A stretch of 64,000 nt of DNA, from contig OU015541.1 in NCBI GenBank assembly GCA_907165065.1, positions 12,701,001-12,765,000 of the forward strand. The letters are read 5' to 3'. The notes below the pieces were generated by a model. That model was not told where the DNA came from. It did not search any database and was given only the letters and a program-made list of their open reading frames with translations. Source of the DNA: Caprimulgus europaeus (Eukaryota > Chordata > Aves > Caprimulgiformes > Caprimulgidae). Of the stretch, positions 1 to 11,772 are shown in pieces (position 1 is the stretch's first letter; every line of letters begins with the position of its first letter). Both the position numbers and the translations under genes were made by a program.

Positions 1-2803
1 ATATATACACACACATGCATTTGTGCGTTGGGGTGCTGTGATGCCATTTGTACAGGCACTTCCCATGTATCTGGCTGAATTAAGGCAGAAGGTGAGGTGA
101 TTTCTGCCCACGTGGCTGTTAAGCTTGTGAGCTTTGTGGGCTTTTTATAATGTTACCCAGGGATAGGAGAGATGCATTTTGTCTGGTGGGAAAAATGACA
201 GAAACAAGAAGGGAGACAAGCATGTTTCTGTGCTGCTTTTGTTGCATGTGCTCGTGTTTTGATGGATGGTCCTTCTGCTCCCTGGGGCCCATGGCTGCTG
301 TGCTGACATGTGTGGTTGGAGGACTGGCAGTGATCAGAGGGCTCCACCAACACCCTGCTTCCCCCTCCCTCCTCCAGCCATGGAGATGAGAGATGAATTC
401 TCAGCTGTGATAGTCATTGTCTCCTTGTGCAGGTTCATCAGGTGCAACACGGACTCAAGCTTGTCTGAACCTTGATGATAAGCTCTCCTTGTTAAAAGCC
501 ATTATATTCGCTACTAGCTGAGTATAATTCTGACTGACTACCTCAGTTCTCCTCTGCATGTAATTGAATTCATATTCATCATAAAGCAATGAAAAATAAA
601 TTGTGTGTGTGTTTTTTTTTCCTCCTCATAAAGCAAGGCATGCTGCTGGCTCTGCCTTCCCTGTAATCTTTCCCATTGCAAGGTATTGTAATAGAATTCA
701 TGGGAACAGAACAGCCAAAATAGATTGTGTGGTTTTGACCCACCTAGCAGAAAGTGAGCTTTATTTCAGTGCCAAAGAGGAATTTATTAACTCAGTTGAC
801 TTCAAGGGAAAGCTAAAGTCTTAGTTTAAGATGCTTCAGTACCAAAGAACAGTGCTGGCTCAGTTGCAGGCTGACTACGGTGGTGTGGCAGAGGACCTGT
901 GCCTCAAGTTGTGTGTGGGTTGCCAAAATAGGCCACTAATCAGCTGGTTTGAGTCCAAGATCTTAAAGACTTAGTGTGTTTCCATGCAAGGTTTCCAAGT
1001 TCAAGCCTCTGTCACTTGTGTGCTTGCAGTACAGGAAACATCCAAGCTCCAAAGAAGCTGCTCCTCCTGCGTGCAGTGCCGCTGGGTCAGTTCCAGGAGC
1101 CCATTTTATGGTGGTTATTTGCAGTCCCCGTGGCAATGACATGAGCTTGGTGCAAATGAGAACTGGTCTGGGACTATAGGGACCAAAGTCGAGGGCACAG
1201 GGCACTGCTGTGCAAGGTGTTCAGTCCCCTATACCTCATTCCTGCCCTTCAGCCAGTGGCTTCCATTGTGTTGGTCTACTGCAGAGACATCCTCTGAAGT
1301 AGATGTCAAACTACTGGTGCCCTCTAAATGATTTTAAAACCTTTTTATCTGGGTATCTCACAAATGGCAGATAGCTGGTGGGGAGCTGGTCAGCTGAGGG
1401 CATTTCCTCTTCCCCATCTGTGTTTACATCTCTCTTTTGTTCTCCTGCCTTTGATAGGATCCAGAAACCAGGAGCTAATGGTGCCTGAGAGCAGAGCTGC
1501 TCTTGTGCTGTGGAGGCCTGTCAGAAGTGCTCTGACAGGAAAAAGACATGTTTTCTGCAGCCCTGGCTCGCTGCCAGCTGTGGGATAACTGCTTCAGAGA
1601 CAGACCAGACCAGACAGACCTAATGCATCATAAAATTAGTGAGTTTTGTTCAACAAAGGGTCCAAAAGCCTTTCCATTTAATTATTAATTTCATTATGGT
1701 GAAATCATTAATTACATTTTAATGCCAAAAGATGTTATTTCTGCAATTTGTGAGATGAACATTAGGAAAAGAAATAAAGAGGAACTCGCTGCTAACGAGT
1801 CCTGGGAGTTGTGTGAGTGGGCAGCAGAAGCTAGAGAGGTTGTGGTCCTCCGTGAGGCTCCCACTTCTCATCCTGTCCTTTCTTCACTCCCTCCTCCCAG
1901 CACTCATGCTGGCAAGCACGTAGGAGGAGGGTGCCAAGGGAGACTGGCATGTGGGCAGCACCATGCTCATGCTGCCCTGTGTAGGACCAACTGTCCATCC
2001 TAAATCATTCCAAATCCTCCCTTAACTTGGCTCAGGTTGGCTGTCCTCCCTTCCCTCTTGCAGTGAAATTTCCCTAAAGGAATAAGAAAGCATGGAGGAG
2101 GGTTTTAGCCTTCAGGTTCCTGAGGAAGACTTGTGCCACAGAAGCAATCTGGACCCATGGCTCAGGAGAAGAAGACACTCCTCTCCAGTCAGTCCAAATG
2201 ACAGTACATGACCACACTTAATACACAACTGTGCTGCAAGAAGCAGCAGCCTCCTCTGGAGACCAGGGCTGAGATCCCTTTGCACTGGGTAGTTTGGTCT
2301 GGTGGCTGTGTCATATCTGAGGGAAGAGCTGAGGCTGTGATGATATAATTACAGTCAGCAATTGTAAAAATAATTGATCTGTTTTCTGCCTTATGAGGGA
2401 AGTCAAGAATTAAAACCTGCCAAAGGGGAATTTGAGGCATGATGCAGTAACCCTACTGGGCATTTGACAGTCTTCTCTAAATTAGAAGTCTGTTTTGATG
2501 GCTGCTCCCTGGAGTATCATATTCTGCATAAATGCTCTTTCTGTTTTCATCCTTATGGTTTTGATATTTTCTGTAGCTCAGTACACATTTGCCACTGGAG
2601 ATAGGAGTTGCCAGGCAGGATTAGAAAAGCAGTTTCCTTAGGTCAGAACTTTTTCCGGGCCAGTAGAGAGGGTTCAGGTGCCACCAGGTATAACCCAGAG
2701 GAGCATTTTAAATTAAGTGTATTTGTGATATGAATGTATGATTCCAAGGATCCCATGGTGGGCATCTTCTAATTTTTTGTCAGCACCCCTCTTTTCTCCC
2801 TAG
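1..2803. other. Unique non-coding sequence, no gene seen
   Basis: Mixed-composition vertebrate non-coding DNA. Open frames here are all under 100 codons and have no recognisable domain. An AT-rich block at about 1615-1760 is annotated separately as a possible regulatory element. No transposon was recognised in this stretch. Confidence 0.6.
1615..1760. promoter_or_regulatory. AT-rich homeodomain-motif block, possible conserved non-coding element
   Basis: The block is dense in homeodomain-type cores: ATTATTAATTTCATTATGG lies near 1681, followed by CATTAATTAC near 1706. It is not simple repeat and resembles no transposon I know. Dense TAAT cores are typical of developmental enhancers. That reading is inference from motif density only; alignment to other birds would decide it. 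Confidence 0.2.
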
Positions 2804-3029
2804 CAATCGGGCACTTTTAGTAACCAGAGAGTGACTAGGAAGAAAACCCAAGATGAATCAGTGACTGAGTTGGAAAAAAGAAGCACGAACCCAAAGGCCC
2901 ATCTCCTCCAGAGCACTGCAGGAGAAGGAATTGCCACAAAGTCCTGTTTGGACTGTGGCTTTCCAAAGTTTGATGTTCAGGAGATAGAAGACTTAGCACC
3001 TAGATTTTCCCCTGAAACCACCAGATGAG
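2804..3029 (+). other. Exon-like segment with strong splice sites, ends in a stop
   Basis: A pyrimidine-rich tract ending CTTTTCTCCCTAG precedes position 2804, and the donor after 3029 is GAG|GTAAGT, close to consensus. One frame is open from the acceptor through 74 codons and then meets TGA at 3026-3028, one base before the donor. The peptide (begins QSGTFSNQRVTRKKTQDES) is not recognised. A stop this close to a donor suits a lncRNA exon, a poison exon or a chance pseudo-exon better than an ordinary coding exon. Transcript data would settle it. Confidence 0.15.
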
Positions 3030-3180
3030 GTAAGTCAAAGAATGGAGAAACAGCCAAACTCCCACTCCCATCCTAACCACACAGGATGTGTCTCCTCACC
3101 TCCAGAGCTGTGGGTGACTCCTCCCTCTGAACTACAGTGCACTTCGAGAAGAAAACCAGCACTTATTTGCAGATGCTTAA

Positions 3181-3335
3181 GCTGATTGCATCCATGATCT
3201 GCCTGGTCAGCCTTTGAATACCACTTCCCCTTGCTTGAGTCATTTAATCACCGCTGCCAATCAGCACTATTGAAGAGAGCAACAATACGCTTCAAAGCTC
3301 AATCACCTTCATAATCATCTCACTGTCAGCACATG
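3181..3335. promoter_or_regulatory. Possible conserved non-coding element
   Basis: Non-repetitive sequence with several TGATTG/CAATCA and TTTAATCAC cores (for example near 3184, 3242 and 3258), of the kind bound by PBX/HOX-type homeodomain proteins. It resembles no transposon. The call rests on texture and motif clustering only. Confidence 0.17.
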
Positions 3336-3625
3336 TCTCCCTGGAGGGCCGAATTACTGACAGAGGAGGTGCAGGGTGTTTTTGCAATTGAAATGTTCAC
3401 TCCTATGTCTCCTGAGCACACGTATGACTCTACACACATGAGTATGTCTGTTGTGTTTTCAAAGGTTGATGAAGTGCTGGGAGCAGCATGTGTGCAAACA
3501 GGATAATGTGCATTTAAACAGAATTTGTTGCTTTTTAAATGCTCATTCAGCTGAGAAATAGGCTTAAAATCAGCAGTAATGTTGCAAGGCTTAGAGTGAC
3601 ACTGGTCAGCATTTGAATGCATTCA

Positions 3626-4140
3626 GTTGTGTCCAGTTCTGGGCCCCACAGTTCAAGAAGGACAGGAAACTGCTTGAGAGAGTCCAGCACAGAGCCACCA
3701 AGATGATGAAGGGAGTGGAGCATCTCCCTTACGAGGAACAGCTGAGGGAGCTGGGTCTCTTTAGCTTGGAGAAGAGGAGGCTGAGGGGTGACCTCATTAA
3801 TGTTTATAAATATATGAAGGGTGAGTGTCAGGAGGATGGAGCCAGGCTCTTCTCAGTGATGTCCAATGGTAGGACAAGGGGCAATGGGTGTGAGCTGGAA
3901 CACAGGAGGTTCTGCTTAAACTTGAGAAGGAACTTCTTACTGTGAGGGTAACAGAGCCCTGGGACAGGCTGCCCAGGGAGGGTGTGGAGTCTCCTTCTCT
4001 GGAGACATTGAAGACCCACCTGGATGCCTTCCTGTGTGATCTCATCTGGGTGTTCCTGCTCCGCCAGGGGGGTTGGACTGGATGAGCTTTTGAGGTCCCT
4101 TCCAACCCCTGACATTCCGTGATTCCGTGATTCTGTGATA
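3626..4140 (+). mobile_element. CR1 LINE, 5'-truncated 3' fragment
   Basis: Non-LTR retrotransposon of the CR1 clade, the dominant LINE of birds. The left edge begins inside ORF2: the 3613-3945 frame reads [19 protein letters not shown], then [20 protein letters not shown], the C-terminal part of the CR1 reverse transcriptase protein downstream of the catalytic domain. The 3' UTR carries the diagnostic GGTTGGACTGGATGA and TCCCTTCCAACCCC segments and ends in degenerate ATTCTGTG repeats at about 4120-4140. The 5' truncation is the usual result of incomplete target-primed reverse transcription. The copy lacks its endonuclease and catalytic domains and cannot move itself. It is closely similar to the copy at 31143. 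Confidence 0.95.
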
Positions 4141-5188
4141 CATGGGGATGAGTCCATGGAAGTCCCTGCCCTGGAAGGTTTTCATGGTGCTGAATCTCCT
4201 CATTGTCATCAAGTTGTGCAATCTGCTCATGTTTCTCTTTTTAAATCAGCAGGGATTGGAGTCTCAGGGAACCTGCTCAGCTTTGTGTAGATGGTCAGTC
4301 ATAGGTCAATCTCTTCCAGGCCATGTAGATGCCCCAGTCTGTTGCCGTAAGCCGGAAAATACAAAAACTCTCTAAAACTTGCTTTGGAATTTTAGAAAGC
4401 CAACCTGCCTTATTCACAGCAGCGAGCACACAGAGGTTCACACCTCAAAGCATGGGCACCAGCCTCAGAACCATCCTTGTCTATATTATCCAGTGACACA
4501 CATATGTGTTACCCTTCTTGGAATCAATATACATATTGAGGTGATTTCCTGGAACTTATTATCATGGTTGAATACTGATTACACATGCACACTTGGTCTC
4601 TTGGGGTCTTTTGTGGTGTTCTCAGGTGGTCTTCAGGGGTCTCTCAAGGGTGTCCCTTAGATGAACTTTCTCCTGGGACACGTGCAGTTTTAGAGAAGGT
4701 AGGTACCAAGGCTCAGCTTGCCCTGTAGGATGTGGTTCGTTGACTGTTAACTGCCTAGATCCTGTTTGAACAGACACTATGGTATTGTGTTAAAGTTACT
4801 TTTTAACAAACATTTTTTTTACTTGGTAATTAAGGTAGAACAAGTAGAAACAAGCAAAAACAAAGGCAAGAGGACTATGCATCAAGGCAAGTCTCCGTGC
4901 CATCCATCCCATCTCTTGCCTTTCCATCCCAGCAAAAAAGTCCTCTGAAGGCTTATATTTCTCTGTAGAATCTTCCAGTCTCAGGAGATGGGTATTTTCC
5001 TGCAAAAACCTCTTTAACTAAAAATTTCCAACTCTAATAGCTATTCACTCATTTTTTTTTTCTAGTTTTCTACTCAGCTTTCTACTTCATCCCCCCTGAC
5101 ATGCAGCAGCCAGAGATAAACCTTCTCTAGTGTCCATGCTCTGGAGCAGTCTGTCCAGCACCCATCACAAGTCCTCCCTTCAGTTCTG
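4141..5188. other. Unique non-coding sequence
   Basis: No gene or recognised repeat. A weak exon-like piece at 4626-4698 (acceptor TTCTCAG, donor AAG|GTAGGT, one frame open) is not strong enough to annotate separately. Confidence 0.5.
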
Positions 5189-5525
5189 GGGAAAGCACAA
5201 GGAGCAATGTCCCCCGTTAGCTCTGAGATGGGAGCACACAAGGAGCAATGTCCCCCCTTAGCTCTGAGGTGGGAGCACACAAGGAGCAATGTCACCCCTT
5301 AGCTCTGAGATGGGAGCACACAAGGAGCAATGTCCCCCGTTAGCTCTGAGATGGGAGCACACAAGGAGCAATGTCCCCCCTTAGCTCTGAGATGGGAGCA
5401 CACAAGGAGCAGTGTCCCCCGTTAGCTCTGAGGTGGGAGCACACAAGGATCAATGTCACCCCTTAGCTCTGAGATGGGAGCACACAAGGAGCAATGTCCC
5501 CCGTTAGCTCTGAGATGAGAGCACA
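5189..5525. repeat. Minisatellite, 41-bp unit, about 8.2 copies
   Basis: A tandem array with an exact 41-bp period: units start at 5189, 5230, 5271, 5312, 5353, 5394, 5435 and 5476, with a partial ninth at 5517. Each unit contains GCACACAAGGAGCAATGTC followed by TTAGCTCTGAGATG. Units differ at a few sites: GTCCCCCGTTAG, GTCCCCCCTTAG or GTCACCCCTTAG, and GAGATG or GAGGTG. Variant order suggests a four-unit (164-bp) higher-order step, since units 3-4 match units 7-8. There are no spacers, so this is a head-to-tail minisatellite. Open frames across it, including one on the minus strand, are by-products of the periodicity. Confidence 0.95.
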
Positions 5526-8500
5526 GGTCCTGCAGCGCCTGTGCTGAGTGGCATTCCTTGGATCATTAACTCCTGACCTGCAACCTCGTGCAAGGCTGAT
5601 GGTATGTAACAGTCTGCTGTGATTCATCACCCGAGAGTCTAGATACTAATTATAATCTGCCTCTTATACATACACCACTAGCCTATAATTTTAATCCCAA
5701 ACATTTGTGTGCAATGAGGCAATGCTTTTATGGCTTACATCCTGGTGTAAGCCTGTGATTTGTAACAGGCTGGAAATACAAAATCAAATAAGAGGGAATA
5801 AAAATAAAACAACAGTGAACTTTTGCCCTTTTAATTTGTCATGTAAAAAGCGTTGGGATGAGTTTAAAGTTTGCAAGGAAAACAACTGAATGCACATGTG
5901 TCTACATCTGGGTATTTCTGCCTTTATACCTCTATATAAAGGTAACTTTCAAGGTCCAGGCTTTCTTCCCCGATGCTCAACAGAGCAAATCCTGATATCC
6001 ATTGACCCAGAGGGAATGCTGTGAGCAGGATCAAATCAGAATCATTTCTGCTTTTGACTTAGCAAGACAGAGTGGGAGTACAACTCATTGCATGCAGAGC
6101 TGCTTCCCACTGCCCAGATGCTTTTCCTGGAGGCTCTCAGCAAAAACTCTTCCACCCCTGTCAGTAACTTCTAGGCTGACACACAGCCTGTGCTGGGACT
6201 CAGACTGGGGGATGTGGGGTCTGGTCCTGACCCAGGTGGTGGTTATTTTTGCTGCACACGTAATTTTCAGGGTACAGATGCAGCTGCTGCTCTGTTCTTG
6301 TCACCTTTAACAATGTGATTCCCACCACAGATATAAGAGGGCCCTATGGCCGTGCAAGCTTATAGACTGTGGAACATAGGGGCTGGGGAAGAGTGAAGAA
6401 GTGTGAGCTAACAGGAAATGGGATCTTATTAATCTGTACCAAATCAGGAAAATGCCCCACAGGGAGGATGATCACCAGGAATTATTTGGGGATTCTGGGC
6501 ACCTTTCCAACAAGGATCAGTAGAGCATCTGGAATTGAGGAGTCTGGCCAGGAGCTGGGTGCCAACACAAGAGAGGGAGGCAGGATTCACAACACCAGTG
6601 AGTGCAAGGGCAAACACATGGTCCTGAAAACTCTATCCTAAAATTTGCTGTGCCACAAGGCATGTGCCACATACCTGGAGGAGCTGAGGGGCTGGAGAGC
6701 TTTAGGAATGGCTGTTGGAAGAGATTGGTCCCAGGAGAGTTGCTGCTGTTTTGCAGACTGACCTGGTAGGAGCTTCCTCAGACCCTGTTCACTTGCTGCC
6801 CTCTCAGCTGGGGCTTGAGCTCACCCTGTGCCCCTGTGCCAGCAGCACTGCTAATGTCTCACAACATCAGCCCTTGGGCAGTCAGGACTGATGGACCAAG
6901 ACTTGAGGCTTGGCAGTGGGGAACCAGGGGTTTGAAGTGCCATCCTGTGCTCTCCTCAGTAGGTTTGGGGGAAAAAAAATCCATGTTTGTCATGGACAAC
7001 CCAGAAGTTTATCAGATATATGAACTAGATAAATGTGTGGGGAGGGAGAGGTTTGTGCTTTGTTGGTGTGTGTTGTTCCTAAGGAGTATGTTTGGTTAAA
7101 AGTTGAGATGACATGAGAGAGTGTGCAGGCAGCAAACAACAAAATACATTGGGATTTGAGTGCTGGAAGAAGAAACCAGCTTTCCTTGGAGAATGACACT
7201 GAAAAGAAAAAGTCCTGAGCTGGAAACAACCAATGTTATATGTTTTAAAACAGCAGCAAAAGCAGTGAGCTGTTCCTTTTGGCTGCTTCCTCAAGCAAGC
7301 CACTTTGGATGAAAATTATATGAACTCATCGTGGAGATTGGGGTGATGTAATAACCACGTAGGGAGTATTTGGATGTCTTGCATGGGTCATTGAAAAACT
7401 GCCTGGCAAATTGGATCATGGACTATAGGGAACATTCCTGCCATAGCAGGAAAATGACCTGGATATAGCAAGTGACCAAAGGGTTTTGAAAAATCCCACC
7501 ACATGTAGTAATTGTTTCTAGTTACGGTCACAGAAATACATATTTTGTTTTCCCTCTCTTATTTTTTGTTGTCTTTTAATATAGCCTTTTCTTGTCATTC
7601 AATAACCCTCCTTATACCTTCATTTTCCCTCTATATTAAGATCTGATGATCCATTAAGGCAAATCCTATATTTTGAATTGCATCTAAATTGATACTGGAA
7701 CATGAACTGCCTGCCTCAAAACCACTTCCATTCTCTTCTGCTGGAGATTAGATGGATTTTATTTCTGAAAACAAATGAAAATGTTGATTATATATGTCAT
7801 TCAAACTGTAGTTCCATCTTATTAAACGGTTCCAGGCAGTTGGTGCTGGGAACATTGTAATAAGGACTCTAACATCTGAATCTGTTTGGCTGAATCTGTT
7901 GGCCAATTCCACGCTCTTAGTCAGGAAATTCTGGCTCTTGTTAAGTGTGCAAACTGAAAACCATACGAAACAATGAAAATAAGTGTTTTATTATGTCACT
8001 AATATTTAAAGCTGTTTAGGATGGCAGCTGTTCATTTCTGCATATTTCAATGCCTTAAGGAAAAATGCTTTCCGGACTTCTTGTTTTTAGTGTATGCCTT
8101 GGCATTGCAACACCATTCATCTTCCCTCTCTAACTTCCCAGATGTCCCTAAAGTCATTGAGAAAAGAAACTGCACATGAAATAAATACTGGCTTAGACTA
8201 AAAGATTCCATTTCAAGTGTGCACTAATCTTTTCCTTCTTCTTTTTCTTTTTTCCCCAAACAGGTGCCAATTTGTCAGCCTAGACCCAAGGAAGGATGTG
8301 AGCTTTACATTCTTCATTTCTAAGCTTTGAGACCTTTGAGAGGGAGCCAGGATCTGGCTCTATAGAGCACCAAAGGAAGGTCCACCTGGGATTGGAGGGA
8401 GCCTGTCTCAGACCTACTTTTCTCCATGGAAGATCCACAGCCTGGAACACCTTCCCAAGGACAATACTTCCATCTCCTTATTTAAAATAGCACCTGTCAG

Positions 8501-9454
8501 GCTTTTATTTATTCACACATAAATGCACATCTCTAGTCAATCCCCAAATCTCCAAGGGGAACAGACTGGGGTTCCTGTCTGCAATCAGGAGCAGAACTGG
8601 GGTTGGAACTGGGGTTCCAATCACCTGCATTAAGGTGATTGCCTGTTAAATTAAGGTTACTGTATAGATAGGAGCAAAAATCATGGAGGGAGGAGAAGAA
8701 TGGAAGCAAATAGGCAGCACAGCATCACTGTAGGCTTGTGGGGATCAGATTAAAAAAAAATAACAGTACAGATGGTATTAGTTTGCATGGGTGTCACTCA
8801 GGCATGGGTTGTATGCACCCATGTGCTGTGCAAACAAGACAAATTTCCCCTGCCTTTTGGTTACTTGATCCAGCTGGAAAGGAAGACAGATTTTTTGTGT
8901 TGTTGTGGTTTTTTTTTTCTCAAAGTCTAACCCCTATTAAATATGAAATGCAACTGCTGCTGCTGAGAACTGCAAACAGTCCAGTACAAAGGGGATGTGC
9001 AACTCTCCATCCTGGTTCAGTGGTTGAAGTTAAGGAGACTGGGGCCACCAGTGGCACAAAATCCATCACATCTTGACTCTTTCTCCTGCCTGGAACCTGC
9101 ACAACATATTCCAGATTAAAGCAAAGAGATTTCCACCCTGCCCCATCAGCATTGCTTCCTCTAAAGAGCCATACAGAAGTAGTTTTCTCCCAGCAGTGCC
9201 AGAGCAGACTGGAAAACATCAACTGGTGGTTAAGTAAAGGTGCCCACTGCAGAAAGGAGGTTAGAAACACCTGCCTTTACAGTCACATCATCTCTCCACC
9301 CTGGGCAAAGAATATTTTGTAGGAGCTTTTCTTGGTATTTGAGTAAAATCCCATTACAAGGCCAGCAGAGGGGAGTAGCTGCCACCGCTGCACAGAAGAC
9401 CCAGCGAGCTGGTGCCAGCATGGCACACGTTGCCACTATATTTATAGCACTCTA

Positions 9455-9640
9455 CCTATACTTATGTAAGTGGTGCTAATTAGTAGATTAAATTAGCCTA
9501 CTGCTCTCGGCAGCATAATTGTAAATAATTTCCTAACATTTCACTCACTGAGTAATGAGTTTCTCCTGAAAATACAAAAGATGAACTAATGATAATCTGG
9601 CAGTTTACAGCAAGATGACAAACATTAATTATATGGGATT
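9455..9640. promoter_or_regulatory. Possible conserved non-coding element
   Basis: Non-repeat AT-rich block with clustered homeodomain-type cores (GCTAATTAGTAG near 9475, ATTAATTATATGG near 9625) and GATAATC. A separate POU octamer ATTTGCAT sits about 260 bp downstream at 9899-9906. The regulatory role is inferred from motif clustering. Confidence 0.2.
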
Positions 9641-10679
9641 AGGATGTGATCCTCCAATTTAAGTCAGTTTGGCACTTCCAGGCAGAGTTGGATCGTAGGA
9701 CTTTAGTGGATGCTTTTGTCTGCAGCACTTTATGTTACTTTTTTTTTCTTTTTCCTGATTTCAAGCTGCTTTTTAGTTTTATCTTTTACCCACAGATCTA
9801 ACCACCATCAATTACTTTGCAGGCAGAACTGCTGGGCCAGATTTTTTGACAGGACAGTTGTATAATTGTGCATGAAAAATATGGACAGTACAAGCTTAAT
9901 TTGCATTTAAAAATGACCATGCCAGCAGCCTGGAACACTGCATGTCCAGGGATGTAGCTGGTTTTGATTGCATTTATGATCAATAAACTGGAGGCTTAAA
10001 CATGGGACGTGTGAGTTACTGAGGTCAGCTCCAGAAGAGTGGTGCAAATAATGCTGGGATGCAAAATATTCACTGAATAAGGTCATGTCAGCAAAGTGGT
10101 CTATATATTTAATATTTGCCAAGGGACTCTGCTAACTGCTGACAGTTGTCAGGAAATTCCTTTGAGCTAAGGTGGGAATCCTGGATTTTTCACATTTCAG
10201 GGAATTTTCTCTCTGGCTGATCACAAAGGGAAGCTCTCTCTGCTGACACAGACATATTTCTTCCTGATCCAGGAAGTTTTTCTCAGGTTCCTCTTATCCC
10301 AGCACTGAGTGTATCCATCCTTCTTTGGGAAGATCAGAGTGATCACTCACAGGGAAAGAGATATAGCTATGAAACGGGGTGTAATGATGTAGACTCAAGC
10401 TGAGGAAGTTAATTTTTAATTTTTTAACTGAGATCTGATTATCTTTATGTACTCTGAATCAGGCCCAGGATAATTAGAGTTTCCACATTTGTAGGAAATG
10501 GGAATTTGGAATACAGTAACTTTACTGTTTTCTCCATATTCACTAGTTTCCTATAAATAATACAAATGCATGATAATCACCACTGGAACTCTTCACTAAA
10601 ATGAGAAAAATATTCACTGAAATAAAAAGATATTCACAGCCCTTGGTGGGCATGAAATCCCCAAACATCAGGATATTCA

Positions 10680-11063
10680 GGAGCAGTGTTTGGTTTCCGA
10701 GCCTGTGCAAACAGCCGCTGTGCTGGGCATTAGCGACGCTGGTTTCTGTTCCTGCTGCCACTGTTTGCTGCGATGCGATCTTGGGCCCTTAACAATCTTT
10801 TTCGTTTCTCCATCTACACCCTGGGGATAATGAAACTTTGTCATTTACAGGGAGCTCCGTCTCTCTCTCTCTCTGGATCCCAAGGTGCACGCAGGGATGT
10901 GGCAGTGTTGCGGTAATTGTGTCGCTGCCGCTGGTCGCTGGGCTGGGTGGACGTGAGCTGACTGCACGCTCATAACAAAACGCCTGGACTGTGTCTGCTT
11001 AACTGCTTGTTTCCAGGTCCCACCAAGCCTGTGGGGACCCAATAGCTTCTAATAGTATAAATA
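10680..11063 (+). promoter_or_regulatory. Weak CpG cluster followed by a TATAAATA motif
   Basis: Between about 10690 and 10985 CpG dinucleotides are more frequent than nearby (GCCGCTG, GCGACGC, GTCGCTGCCGCTGGTCGC). A TATAAATA motif follows at 11056-11063. This could be a minor promoter, but CpG density is far below that of a typical island and no downstream first exon is evident. Confidence 0.1.
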
Positions 11064-11341
11064 CAGTGTGGTTCTTACTCCATCTTCCCAGACCTCTTCC
11101 TGTGCTGGCTGGACTTACATTGATTTACTCTGATTTCACTAAATACTACAGACCAATACTCAGACCTTTCAAAATATTTTGGAGCCCAAGTCCTATTGAT
11201 TTAAAAGGGAATTAATGGTTTAAATGCCTTTGAAAATCTTCCCCTCAGGACCTATTTGCGCAGATGCATCTGTAGAATCACCCCTGATTATTACATTTGG
11301 TAGATCAGTATTTAAGTGGGGAGTAGGTGGGTAGAAGATAA

Positions 11342-11772
11342 CACAGAATCACAGAATTACAGAATCACACAATGGTGGGGTTGGAAGGGACCTCAGGAGA
11401 TCATCCAGTCCAACCCCCCTGCCACAGCAGGTTCCCCACAGCAGGTTCCACAGGAAAGTGTCCAGGTGGGTTTGAACATCTCCAGAGATGGAGACTCCAC
11501 ACCCTCTCTGGGCAGCCTGTCCCAGAGCTCTGGCACCCTCACAGGAAAGAAGTTTTTCCTTAGGTTTGTCTGGAACTTTTGGTGTCCCAGTTTGTGGCCA
11601 TTGCCCCTTGTCCTGTCACTGGGCACCACTGAGAAGAGCCCGGCCCCATCCATTTGGTCCCCACATTTCAGATATTGATAGACATTGATCAGATCCCCTC
11701 TCAGTCTGCTCTGCTCCAGGCTGAAGAGTCCCAGCTCTCTCAGCCTCTCATACAGGAGTTGCTCCAGGTGAG
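11342..11772 (-). mobile_element. CR1 LINE, 5'-truncated 3' fragment (minus strand)
   Basis: Read on the minus strand, this carries the CR1 ORF2 C-terminus ([20 protein letters not shown], then [17 protein letters not shown] and LRKNFFPVRVPELWDRLPRE) and then the 3' UTR. The 3' end is at the left edge, where ACAGAATCACAG-type repeats are complements of the terminal ATTCTGTG motif. Its catalytic part is absent through 5' truncation near 11772. The 189-codon minus-strand frame at 11393-11962 is this fragment plus flanking sequence and is not a host gene. Its sequence differs from the 3626 and 31143 copies, pointing to another CR1 subfamily. Confidence 0.95.

Larger units (their letters stand above)
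5526..11341. other. Unique AT-rich non-coding sequence
   Basis: About 5.8 kb without a gene or recognised transposon. It contains a very pyrimidine-rich acceptor-like tract at about 8229-8263 ending CCCCAAACAG; the following frame is open for only 19 codons and no good donor follows. An enhancer-like AT-rich block lies at 9455-9640, an octamer ATTTGCAT at 9899-9906, and a modest CpG cluster at about 10680-10990. Confidence 0.5.

Noticed and set aside
5189-5525. CRISPR-like array
   Set aside because: The 41-bp units are head to tail with no unique spacers, and the window is vertebrate DNA.
8229-8400. Exon after the very strong acceptor tract ending CCCCAAACAG
   Set aside because: The best frame stops after 19 codons and no credible donor follows. 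It could only be a terminal exon, and no supporting polyadenylation signal was evident close by.
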